Below are positions 6,876-13,789 of a stretch of 16,165 nt of DNA, piece after piece; position 1 is the stretch's first letter, and each line of letters opens with the position of its first letter. The position numbers and the translations under genes were made by a program. The notes under the pieces were generated by a model. It was not told where the DNA came from, searched no databases, and was given only the letters and a program-made list of their open reading frames with translations. This DNA comes from Candidatus Cloacimonadota bacterium (GTDB lineage Bacteria; Cloacimonadota; Cloacimonadia; Cloacimonadales; TCS61), in contig JAQICU010000073.1 of assembly GCA_027858325.1 (NCBI GenBank), positions 1 to 16,165 of the forward strand. Direction: 5' to 3'.

Positions 6876-7472
6876 CTAAATTGTAAAAAGGGAAATTGTT
6901 GGAATGTTTTCTATGAATGATGTTTTAAAAAAGATTCCATATATTTGTTGGGTAAAACCCAAAAGAGCAGCAGCTAATTTTGGAAATTCAATATGAAATT
7001 GAACAACCATTTCAGATTCTGGGAATTCTATTAAATATAAAAGAAATTTGATTATTCCAAACTCAAAAAGAATTATCAAGGAATAGATAATAACAGATTT
7101 TAATTTTTTTTTACCAATAAAGGAAAATATGAACATATTTAGAGGAAGCAAGAAGGATATAATACGTGGAACAATATAGCTTGAATTAGCTCCTGCATTG
7201 TCGGATGAATGAATTAAAATAAAATAAGCTAATGAGAGAATAAAGGTAATTAAAATGAGCCCTAAGTTATTTGAACGAGCTGCTAATATTGCTACAACGG
7301 CAAAAAGGAGATAGGGAACAAGCGGGAATATCACAATGAAGGCAGTTAATTCATTATCATAGCTTGCATACTGTAACATTCGATCCCATTGCCATCCGAT
7401 TATCATTGATAGGATAATTAATAAACTTGGTATTATTAACGGAGCAAACAGCTTTTTCGCAGTATAATACAA
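6876..7472 (-). pseudogene. Membrane sensor domain of the amber-split diguanylate cyclase (5' part)
   Basis: 198 residues, all membrane-like, with about five or six hydrophobic helices (LFAPLIIPSLLIILSMII, then LVPYLLFAVVAILAA and others). The start is TTG 7472, supported by AGGGAG six bases upstream; no ATG is suitably placed. The frame ends at TAG 6876-6878, yet five codons later the same frame continues at ATG 6860 into more membrane segments and the GGDEF domain. The whole would be about 442 residues, a usual size for a membrane-GGDEF protein. TAG ends other genes in this window (hslO, rsmA), so it is a normal stop here. I read this as a gene interrupted by a nonsense change; a sequencing error or a true two-gene arrangement remains possible. 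Confidence 0.65.
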
Positions 7473-7487
7473 AATTTCTCCCTGAAC

Positions 7488-7847
7488 CTATCTCTTAATG
7501 ATGGTATTTCGATTTTTTTTTGATAATTTTGATAAAACCAGATCATAAGAGTCATCGATCATTCCCTTTATGATTTTCTGTGGAATGGTGTTGTCCATGA
7601 TCACGGTATTCCAATGTTTCTTGTTCATATGGTATCCGGGAGTTACAGAATTATACTTTTCACGTAAACCTTCTGCAATTAACGGATCACATTTTAGATT
7701 TATGCTCAAAGGATCATTATCGATCGCGATCAAGGCAAACATCTTATCACCAACTTTTATTACCATAGTAACATCATCAAAAGGGAAATCATCAGTAGCA
7801 GCTTTCTTTTCTAAACAATAGTTACGAAGTTCATCTAATTTCATCAT
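7488..7847 (-). CDS. MmcQ/YjbR family protein
   Basis: 119 residues of the MmcQ/YjbR family, a small fold with a double-wing, CyaY-like shape often labelled DNA-binding without firm proof. Family marks are the start LRNYCLEKKAATDDFPFDDVTMVIKVGDKMFALI, then LKCDPLIAEGLREKY, PGYHMNKKHWNTV and the closing ISxDLVLSKLSKK-type helix. The length is typical. The start ATG 7847 overlaps the MATE stop in an ATGA arrangement, so the two are translationally coupled. The next gene begins 15 bases after its TAG. Its role in this operon is not evident. Confidence 0.88.
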   Translation of the reverse strand: MMKLDELRNYCLEKKAATDDFPFDDVTMVIKVGDKMFALIAIDNDPLSINLKCDPLIAEGLREKYNSVTPGYHMNKKHWNTVIMDNTIPQKIIKGMIDDSYDLVLSKLSKKNRNTIIKR

Positions 7848-9193
7848 TTGATCTCAATATTAAAAAATCTAAACAAAACGATACGGGAAATAAATCCAGA
7901 TACAATATAAGATAAAGCAATAGCAGCAAATATTCCTGTCAATCCAAATAAATATGAACCTAATAATGCTAGAGGTATGCATAATATTAACATCTGAATT
8001 ATAGTGAGTCCTGCAGCATGTAAGGGCTTGTGCATTACATTCAAGGCTGTCGTGCTTAATAAAAATATTCCTTGCATTGAATAACTTATGGGAACGATCA
8101 GGAGATACAAAGCAATAGTTGAAATTACTTGTGGGTCATCATTAAAAAAGCCTGCTAAAGTATTTCGGAATGAAACGAGTAGTATCAAAATAGCAATTTC
8201 CCAAAGAATTGAAAATCGATAGCTGATTCTAATGGCAGTATGAACACGATCGAATTTTCTCGCTCCAAGATTCTGCCCGATAAACGGACCAAAAACTGAT
8301 GCCAATGCTCTTACAACAGCGAGAGAGAAGAATTCGATTCTAGAAGCTACTCCGAAACCTGCAACTGCTTTGATCCCATAAGAAGATACAATTCTGGTTA
8401 TTATCCCTATTGTAATTGGAATTATAATACGAGATCCGGCAATTGGAACTCCAATAAATAGTACTTGTTTCCATGAATTAATAATTTCAGTAATTCTAGG
8501 AATATCGAAAGATATCATTTTCTCTCGCTTTATTAAAACCCATAATGCAACTGAGAAAGTTGTGAATCTACTTATCACAGTTGCAATCGCTGCTCCCTGG
8601 ATCCCGAGTTGCGGGAATGGTCCTATTCCAAATATCAATAACGGATCTAAAATTGTGTTTACACAGACAGCAATAAGCATGATTATACTTGGAGTTTTAG
8701 CATCTCCAGTAGCACGGATCGCATTATTTCCAACCATTGGAACAACAACAAATGGCATTCCAATATACCAAATTTCCATATAAGTTTTAATGTACGGTAT
8801 TATCTTTGAAGTTGCACCCATAGCCTTGAATAAAGGTGCAATGGTCAATAGTCCTAAAGTTACAAATCCTATGACAATAATTATGGAAAGGAGTAAACTG
8901 TCGGTTGTGAGTCTTTGCACTTTATGATGATCACCTACACCAATAGCACGTGAAATAACTGCCGAAGCTCCAAAACCTAAACCTAATGCAATGCTGTTAA
9001 CAATCAGTACCACTGGAAAAGTAAAACTAAGTGCAGCTAATTGATCAGTTCCAAGCTTCCCAACAAAAAAAGTATCTATTAAATTGAATGCCACCATTCC
9101 AACCATGCCAAGGGTCATGGCGATAGTCATCTTTGTTAGTGTATTTCCTATTGGACCTTCTATCAACTTTGCAGTAGTTCTTTTGGGTTGCAT
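7844..9193 (-). CDS. MATE family multidrug/toxin exporter
   Basis: 449 residues with the usual 12 hydrophobic helices in two related halves, starting FNLIDTFFVGKLGTDQLAALSF, a recognised MATE opening. Other marks are GASAVISRAIG in the first half, GNNAIRATGDAKTP around helix 5, and FGPFIGQNLGARKFDRV in the second half. MATE pumps expel organic cations or toxins in exchange for Na+ or H+. The Shine-Dalgarno is poor (AGGG lies about 18 bases upstream, beyond the normal range), so expression may rely on coupling to the response-regulator gene, which ends 10 bases earlier. It overlaps the MmcQ/YjbR gene by four bases. The substrate cannot be read from the sequence. Confidence 0.93.
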   Translation of the reverse strand: MQPKRTTAKLIEGPIGNTLTKMTIAMTLGMVGMVAFNLIDTFFVGKLGTDQLAALSFTFPVVLIVNSIALGLGFGASAVISRAIGVGDHHKVQRLTTDSLLLSIIIVIGFVTLGLLTIAPLFKAMGATSKIIPYIKTYMEIWYIGMPFVVVPMVGNNAIRATGDAKTPSIIMLIAVCVNTILDPLLIFGIGPFPQLGIQGAAIATVISRFTTFSVALWVLIKREKMISFDIPRITEIINSWKQVLFIGVPIAGSRIIIPITIGIITRIVSSYGIKAVAGFGVASRIEFFSLAVVRALASVFGPFIGQNLGARKFDRVHTAIRISYRFSILWEIAILILLVSFRNTLAGFFNDDPQVISTIALYLLIVPISYSMQGIFLLSTTALNVMHKPLHAAGLTIIQMLILCIPLALLGSYLFGLTGIFAAIALSYIVSGFISRIVLFRFFNIEIK

Positions 9194-9203
9194 ATATTTT
9201 TTT

Positions 9204-10193
9204 CTATATTTTCCCTTTATCTTTCATTTTTTTATATTGGTTTGGATAATTTTTTTCTAAGCAATCTGGGCAGATACCATGACTAAAATCAACATTGGAG
9301 TGCTTGGCAATGTATTGTTCTACGTTACCCCAAAAACCGGAATCATCACGGATTTTTTTACAATGAGAGCAAATGGGGATCAACCCTTCAAGAGTTTTAA
9401 CTTCATCAAGTGTTTTTTGAAGTTTCTTGATAAGCTTTTCTCTTTCTTCTTCAACCTCTTTTCTTAAGCTAATATCTTTATAGATCACAAATGATCCTTT
9501 AGGTTCTCCAGCAATTATTATTGGTGCTGCTGAAATGGAAACAGGTAGCAGATCGCCTGATTTATTCTTTCTATAAGAATCAAAATACACATATCCGGAA
9601 AGAGTGTCATTGTTCAATTTAGTAGCTTCTACTTTATAATCATCAGGTATGATCAATTCATCAATTTCTCTATATTTGATCTCATCCAGAGTAAATCCAA
9701 ATAATTCTTTAAATCGCGGATTGATGTCAATTACCCGGAAATCGTTATTAAGATATACACATGGTTCAGGATTACCAAGAAACATACTTTCAAATTGTGC
9801 TCTGCTTTCAGACATATTTTTCTCAGATTTATGCTTAATTAGAGCGATCTCGATAGTAGCGTATAATTCTTTAGATTCAAAAGGTTTAAGGAGATAACCA
9901 TATGCCGCAACGCTTTTCGTTGATTCAATCGTAGCAGAATCGGCAAAAGCAGTTAGAAAGATAATTGGGATATCGTTATCTTCGAGAATTATCTTTCCTG
10001 TTTCTATTCCATCTATTTCACCTTCAAGCATTATATCCATAAGAATTAGATCGGGGTTTAATGTCGATACATTCTCAATTGCATCTATTCCTTCATTGAA
10101 AATACCACAAACTTCATAACCAAATTGGTTAAGTGTGTATTTAATATCATCTGCAATCATTTGTTCATCTTCAACGATCAATACTTTTACCAT
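9204..10193 (-). CDS. Response regulator: receiver, PAS and C-terminal Cys4 motif
   Basis: 329 residues, ATG 10193 with GAGGA about seven bases upstream. Residues 1-125 are a receiver domain: acidic pair Glu8-Asp9, phospho-acceptor Asp53 (LILMDIMLEG), Thr81 (FLTAF) and Lys103 (LLKPFE). Residues about 128-245 are a PAS domain (NPEPCVYLNNDFRVIDINPRFKELFGFT). A short coiled coil follows, then a tail with CSHC (Cys275, Cys278), IRDDSGFW, FSHGICPDC (Cys308, Cys311). The Cys4 set looks like a metal-binding module and recurs at the ends of PAS-containing signalling proteins in other bacteria; its function is not known to me. There is no kinase, DNA-binding or cyclase output. The partner histidine kinase is not in the window. 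It leads a co-directional run that includes the c-di-GMP genes. Confidence 0.9.
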   Translation of the reverse strand: MVKVLIVEDEQMIADDIKYTLNQFGYEVCGIFNEGIDAIENVSTLNPDLILMDIMLEGEIDGIETGKIILEDNDIPIIFLTAFADSATIESTKSVAAYGYLLKPFESKELYATIEIALIKHKSEKNMSESRAQFESMFLGNPEPCVYLNNDFRVIDINPRFKELFGFTLDEIKYREIDELIIPDDYKVEATKLNNDTLSGYVYFDSYRKNKSGDLLPVSISAAPIIIAGEPKGSFVIYKDISLRKEVEEEREKLIKKLQKTLDEVKTLEGLIPICSHCKKIRDDSGFWGNVEQYIAKHSNVDFSHGICPDCLEKNYPNQYKKMKDKGKI

Positions 10194-10333
10194 TTTTTAT
10201 GTCCTCACATTTATTATGCTTTCAAAAATGATAATTATAAGTCAAGAGAATATTATTTTAGTAATAATGTACTTTACAAATATAGGGTCACGATAAATTT
10301 AACAAAAAATTAAATTCAATAGAGGAGTATCTT
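10194..10333. promoter_or_regulatory. Divergent promoter region between the response regulator and gcvT-like gene
   Basis: 140 bases with very AT-rich sequence serve both directions. On the minus strand a perfect TATAAT lies at 10234-10239, about 40 bases before the response-regulator start, but its -35 partner is poor; TTGACT directly abuts it instead. On the plus strand TTTACA (10273-10278) followed by AT-rich DNA could be a promoter for the aminomethyltransferase. That gene has a clear GAGGAG ribosome-binding site at about 10322-10327. No strong operator palindrome is visible. Confidence 0.4.
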
Positions 10334-11704
10334 ATGAAAAAGATCGGAATTGATTTTCCTGAATCTCCACGTAGAACAGCGCTTCGTGATGTTGAAGAGT
10401 GGTATCAGAAATTATTATCAGAACATTTAAACAGAAATTATGAACCAATAAAAACAAGTAATTTCGGTGAATATAACATGGCTGTAAATTATCTTACTTC
10501 TGTCTTGGAAGAAGCAAAGGCTATAAACAAAGTTGCTGTATTTAATATTGATCATATGGCTCAAATACAATTTACAGGCTCAAATGCTGTGAATCTTCTT
10601 GATCGTGTACTTCCGGCTGACGTTAGAAGTATGAAAATAGGGCAGTGTAAATATACACTTTTACTTACTGAGAATGGCACTGTGTTTGATGATCTGATCA
10701 TTATGCGAATTAAAGAAGACAATTTCATTCTTGTTATCAATGCAGGTCACGATATTACTGATGAAGGGAAAAATATGATATCTGATGCGGATTTTATCTG
10801 TAAATATATGAACGAAAATGAAGATGTAAATGTTCAAGATATTTCTGATGAGCTTGTTAAGATCGATATTCAGGGACCATTATCATTTAAATTGATTATT
10901 AAGCTCTATGGTGATTCTGTTGTGAAGAATAGAAATAAGCCTGCCAAGAATATGAAGTTCTTTACCTTTAATGAATTTGATTTTGAGGAATCTCATTATT
11001 ATATCAGCAGAACCGGTTATACAAATCGTTGGGGTTGGGAATTATATGTTCCGGTAGAAGTTGCTGAAGACCAATTCAAACGTATTGCATTAGAAGCCCT
11101 TGATCTGGGTGGGCTAGTTGTTGGTCTGGGTGGCAGAGATGAGAATAGAATATCTGCCGGAAACTTTGGGTTACCGCTTAATGGCAGCGAATACGATAGA
11201 GAACATACTCCTGTAAATGCACCACTCTTCCATGCAGCAATTGATATGAGAAAAGATGATTTTGTGGGTAAAGCCGCTTTACAAAAAGATAATGATTCCG
11301 GAACTGATAAGAGAATGGTACTTTTTATTTCAGAAGGAATTGTAACCGGAAGAGTGGTCTTTAAAGATGGAGAGAAAATTGGAACTGTAACATCAAGCAT
11401 AAATTCACCGAATGTGTCTCAAGAAAAACGTGAATTTATAGGATCACTTAGAAAGAATGTAAATGGGGAAGATGGAACTGCAGCGATCGGATTGGGCTGG
11501 TTAAAACATAATCCTTTTAAAACTGATGAAGAAGGAAATGATATCCTGGCAGAAGATGACAAAGCAGTTCGGATTCGGGTTGAATTCTTCCGGGTTGATA
11601 ATGAGGGCACACCAAAAGGGAAACCGGTTAAAGGTTATATTTCCGGAGATGGAGTAACACCAGCAACAGCTCCAAGAGCTTTGAAAAATATTCAAAATCT
11701 GTAA
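10334..11704 (+). CDS. GcvT-like folate-dependent aminomethyltransferase, long form
   Basis: 456 residues, ATG 10334 behind GAGGAG. The fold is that of the glycine-cleavage T protein: VAVFNIDHMAQIQFTGSNAVNLLDRVL, GQCKYTLLLTENGTVFDDLIIMRI with the Asp119-Asp120 pair at the usual catalytic place, NAGH after ILVI, then SRTGYTNRWGWELYVP and GLGGRDENRISAGNFGLPLNG. The C-terminal barrel begins VGKAALQKD and has GTVTSSINSPNV. It is about 80-90 residues longer than a normal GcvT (about 365): the N-terminus is extended and the last 100 residues carry extra acidic sequence (NPFKTDEEGNDILAEDD). It would transfer a one-carbon unit to tetrahydrofolate. No gcvH or gcvP lies near, so the amine substrate may not be glycine; GcvT of glycine cleavage is still possible. 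Confidence 0.85.
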   Translation: MKKIGIDFPESPRRTALRDVEEWYQKLLSEHLNRNYEPIKTSNFGEYNMAVNYLTSVLEEAKAINKVAVFNIDHMAQIQFTGSNAVNLLDRVLPADVRSMKIGQCKYTLLLTENGTVFDDLIIMRIKEDNFILVINAGHDITDEGKNMISDADFICKYMNENEDVNVQDISDELVKIDIQGPLSFKLIIKLYGDSVVKNRNKPAKNMKFFTFNEFDFEESHYYISRTGYTNRWGWELYVPVEVAEDQFKRIALEALDLGGLVVGLGGRDENRISAGNFGLPLNGSEYDREHTPVNAPLFHAAIDMRKDDFVGKAALQKDNDSGTDKRMVLFISEGIVTGRVVFKDGEKIGTVTSSINSPNVSQEKREFIGSLRKNVNGEDGTAAIGLGWLKHNPFKTDEEGNDILAEDDKAVRIRVEFFRVDNEGTPKGKPVKGYISGDGVTPATAPRALKNIQNL

Positions 11705-11779
11705 TTATTTGTAAAATATAAAGATAAGATATAGCTAACTGTTCTGTTTAAAAAATTTTGCGAAAATAATAAAAAATCT

Positions 11780-11807
11780 TTGACACATAAAACCGCAAAT
11801 CTAAATG
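11780..11807 (+). promoter_or_regulatory. Candidate promoter of tRNA-Asp
   Basis: TTGACA at 11780-11785 matches the -35 consensus, and TAAATG at 11802-11807, 16 bases later, is an acceptable -10. The tRNA begins 28 bases downstream of it. The position fits a dedicated tRNA promoter, though the -10 is imperfect. Confidence 0.5.
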
Positions 11808-11834
11808 TGCGCAAGTGTTTTAAGTGAGAAATGC

Positions 11835-11912
11835 GGGGGCGTAGTTCAGTTTGGTTAGAACGCCTGCCTGTCACGCAGGAGGTCGCGAGTTCGAGTCCCG
11901 TCGCTCCCGCCA
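11835..11912 (+). tRNA. tRNA-Asp (anticodon GTC)
   Basis: The cloverleaf folds by eye: acceptor GGGGGCG with CGCTCCC (one G-U pair), D arm GTTC/GAAC, anticodon stem CCTGC/GCAGG with loop CTGTCAC giving anticodon GTC, T loop TTCGAGT, discriminator G and an encoded CCA at 11910-11912. Aspartate identity follows from GTC. The T stem GCGAG with CCCGT contains an A-C mismatch at the fourth pair (52-62), where most bacterial tRNA-Asp genes pair fully. The rest is intact, with promoter and terminator, so it is likely functional. Confidence 0.95.
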
Positions 11913-11919
11913 TTATAAA

Positions 11920-11947
11920 GCCGATCAGTTAGCTGGTCGGCGTTTTT
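11920..11947 (+). terminator. Rho-independent terminator after tRNA-Asp
   Basis: A 9-bp stem GCCGATCAG with CTGGTCGGC (one G-U pair) closes a TTAG loop at 11920-11941 and is followed by GTTTTTGTT. It lies 8 bases after the tRNA CCA, so it ends that transcript. On the other strand the T-run is shorter, so action on the convergent pentapeptide gene would be weaker. Confidence 0.85.
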
Positions 11948-12006
11948 GTTGTTGAAATGAAATACTATCATTCATTAACACTATTTTAAGTAAACAGTTT
12001 GTAAGT

Positions 12007-12588
12007 TTATTCCTCAATTACAATATCCAAATGATCCAGTAAAGACATCACTTCCGGTTGGGAGAATCTTGTCTTCTTTAGTTTATTCTGATAAGGGTTA
12101 ATGCTATAATTGATCGCACTTACAAAATTTGCTTTTGTAAGATTCGCATCATGGAATGTGCTTCCCGAAAGATCACACTTTCTAAATGCTGTTCCTGAAA
12201 GATCGGTATTCTGAAAAAATGAATCTTTAATTACACAATTATCAAATATCATTTTTTTTAATTCCAGGTAGGAGAAAGAACATAATTTTATGGTACATTC
12301 AGTAAATTCAAATGACATAATTAATGTGTTGATCGTTGAAAAATTAACACCCAATATCTTACATTTGTCGAATTTTATTTCATGAAAGCTGCAATTATCT
12401 ATATTTACATTTGAGAGATCACATTCAATAAAGACACATTCCATAAATTTACTGTTTGCGAAGTTGCCTTTATTAAAACTACAATTCCTGAAAGTACAAT
12501 TAGTGAATTCTTTAAAGTTTAGATATTCATCTTGAAGATAAACTTTAACAAAAACTTCATCCTCATATATTTCTCTTAGTAAATCCAT
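12007..12588 (-). CDS. Pentapeptide-repeat protein
   Basis: About 193 residues from ATG 12588, chosen over an in-frame TTG at 12606 because AAGGAA (12595-12600) sits seven bases before the ATG and nothing precedes the TTG. From residue about 20 to 155 the sequence repeats every five residues with Phe or Leu at the centre (FRNCSFNKGNFANSKFMEC and onward), which predicts a right-handed four-sided beta helix. The pattern weakens at about 90-105, then resumes to NLTKANFVSA. The C-terminal tail NPYQNKLKKTRFSQPEVMSLLDHLDI is common in family members. Some relatives (Qnr, McbG) shield DNA gyrase by mimicking DNA, but most have no known role, and the high Cys content here is not diagnostic. No partner gene is near. 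Confidence 0.85.
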   Translation of the reverse strand: MDLLREIYEDEVFVKVYLQDEYLNFKEFTNCTFRNCSFNKGNFANSKFMECVFIECDLSNVNIDNCSFHEIKFDKCKILGVNFSTINTLIMSFEFTECTIKLCSFSYLELKKMIFDNCVIKDSFFQNTDLSGTAFRKCDLSGSTFHDANLTKANFVSAINYSINPYQNKLKKTRFSQPEVMSLLDHLDIVIEE

Positions 12589-12625
12589 TGTTTGTTCCTT
12601 ATTCAATTTTATATAATTATAAATT

Positions 12626-12756
12626 TAGCAAGATGAAAGCTTGTCATTGCGAGGAATCTTACTAAAAAATTCTTTCGTGGCAATCTCTCCACTTTCATCT
12701 TGCTACAGAAAAAGATTGCTTCGCTTGAAACAGCAAGAAGAAAACTCGCAAAGACA
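12626..12756. repeat. Palindromic intergenic repeat element
   Basis: A perfect 14-base inverted repeat, TAGCAAGATGAAAG at 12626-12639 and its complement at 12692-12705, encloses 52 bases. Overlapping it, TGTCATTGCGAG (12642-12653) and CTCGCAAAGACA (12745-12756) are inverted with one mismatch, and GCAATCTC (12680-12687) and GATTGCTTCGCTT (12714-12726) lie inside. The GTCATTGCGAG / GATTGCTTCGC wording is that of small palindromic elements scattered through many AT-rich bacterial genomes. No reading frame or transposase is present. It occupies most of the 304-base gap between the pentapeptide gene and hslO. Confidence 0.65.
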
Positions 12757-12820
12757 TTCTGGAGTAAGATGCTTCCCAAAAATACTCTATCTGATTTAAC
12801 TCTAATTTTCTAATGATCTG

Positions 12821-12871
12821 ATTTACAAATAACTAATTTTGCTGTCAAAAGGAATTTTTATTTACAAATAA
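12821..12871 (+). promoter_or_regulatory. Direct repeat upstream of hslO (possible promoter/operator)
   Basis: The 12-mer ATTTACAAATAA occurs at 12821-12832 and again at 12860-12871, 39 bases apart, the second copy ending 39 bases before the hslO start. TTTACA within each could act as a -35-like box. Such AT-rich repeats can arise by chance, so a regulatory role is only possible. Confidence 0.25.
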
Positions 12872-12910
12872 GTACCATAAACTGAACTGACTTAAGTTGA
12901 GGAATAAATA

Positions 12911-13789
12911 GTGGATAGAATAATCAGAGGGATTACCAAAGATAAAAGTATTCGTTTCTTTGCTATTGATGCTACGGAAACAGTAAATAAAGCAACTACA
13001 ATTCATCATTTATCAATGACTAATTCCGTAATAATGGGAAGAATGATAAGTGCAACACTCATGATGGCAGCCGATCTGAAATCTGATAAAAACGTAATTA
13101 CTTTAAAAATAGATGGTGATGGTCCTGCCGGAGTTGCAATAGTTACCGCTCGTAAAAACGGATATGTAAAAGGCTATGTAAAAAATCCTGAAATTGAAAT
13201 TCCTTTGAATGAAAATACGAAAACTTTTGATATACAGAAGGCTATTGGTCGTGGAACTCTATCGATCATAAAAGATTTGGGAATGAGAAATCCATATATC
13301 GGACAAATTGAATTGAAGTATGGAACAATTGCCAAAGATCTTACATATTACTTTGCCAAGTCGGAACAAATACCTTCTTCGGTTGGACTTGGTGTATTGG
13401 TAATGCCGGACGGAACAATTAAACAGGCAGGCGGGTTCATAATTCAGGTTTTACCGGAAACTCAGGAAGATGTTATTTCCAAGATTGAAGAGAACCTGTC
13501 AAAATTCCCTAATTCAACCGATATGATGCATATGGGACATTCAATAGAAGATCTGATATCTATGTTCATCTTAAAAGATTTGGAGCCTGAGATCAAAGAA
13601 ACTGCACCTGTACATTACAAATGTGATTGTTCAAAAAAGAAATTCGAACTTGGCATTAAACTTCTTTCCAAAAAGGAATTACAGGAGGCGATCGATACAA
13701 ATGAGACGCTTACTATTCATTGCCACTTTTGTAATACTGATTACAATTTTGATAAAAAGAAGATCGAAAATATATTGGAGCAGATGTAG
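12911..13789 (+). CDS. hslO: Hsp33 redox-regulated chaperone
   Basis: 292 residues, the normal Hsp33 length. The start is GTG 12911 (V/M-D-R-I-I-R-G), with GAGGA about seven bases upstream. The N-terminal and middle core shows the family stretches RFFAIDATETVN, MGRMISATLMMAADLK, IDGDGPAGVAIVTARKNGYVKGYV, GRGTLSIIKDLGMRNPYIGQIEL and GGFIIQVLPE. The C-terminal redox switch has all four zinc cysteines: CDC (238, 240) and CHFC (271, 274). In the cytosol oxidation releases zinc and activates it as an ATP-independent holdase. It stops with TAG and rsmA begins at the next base, an arrangement that implies one transcript. It shows the cell meets oxidant or bleach-type stress. Confidence 0.96.
   Translation: MDRIIRGITKDKSIRFFAIDATETVNKATTIHHLSMTNSVIMGRMISATLMMAADLKSDKNVITLKIDGDGPAGVAIVTARKNGYVKGYVKNPEIEIPLNENTKTFDIQKAIGRGTLSIIKDLGMRNPYIGQIELKYGTIAKDLTYYFAKSEQIPSSVGLGVLVMPDGTIKQAGGFIIQVLPETQEDVISKIEENLSKFPNSTDMMHMGHSIEDLISMFILKDLEPEIKETAPVHYKCDCSKKKFELGIKLLSKKELQEAIDTNETLTIHCHFCNTDYNFDKKKIENILEQM

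Noticed and set aside
6876..6878. Genome-wide reassignment of TAG (for example pyrrolysine) to explain the in-frame amber
   Set aside because: TAG terminates hslO, rsmA, the PHP gene, the MmcQ/YjbR gene and the response regulator at natural family ends, so it is a regular stop here.
10125..10313. A small plus-strand frame in the divergent promoter region
   Set aside because: It overlaps the start of the response-regulator gene, lacks a Shine-Dalgarno and has a composition typical of AT-rich noncoding DNA.
11017..11400. A 127-residue minus-strand frame inside the gcvT-like gene
   Set aside because: It is opposite a well-supported coding region, is low-complexity Ser/Pro/Leu-rich and has no recognisable domain.
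11835..11912. tRNA-Asp as an attachment site for an integrated element
   Set aside because: No integrase gene and no repeated tRNA 3' end is present in the window; housekeeping genes follow.
11692..11913. A 73-residue minus-strand frame across the tRNA-Asp gene
   Set aside because: It is the antisense translation of the tRNA (the well-known false protein reading GATGLELATSCVTGRRSNQTELRPR) and has no ribosome-binding site.
12007..12588. Calling the pentapeptide protein a Qnr-type quinolone resistance protein
   Set aside because: The repeat fold alone does not show gyrase protection, and no specific Qnr loop features were recognised.
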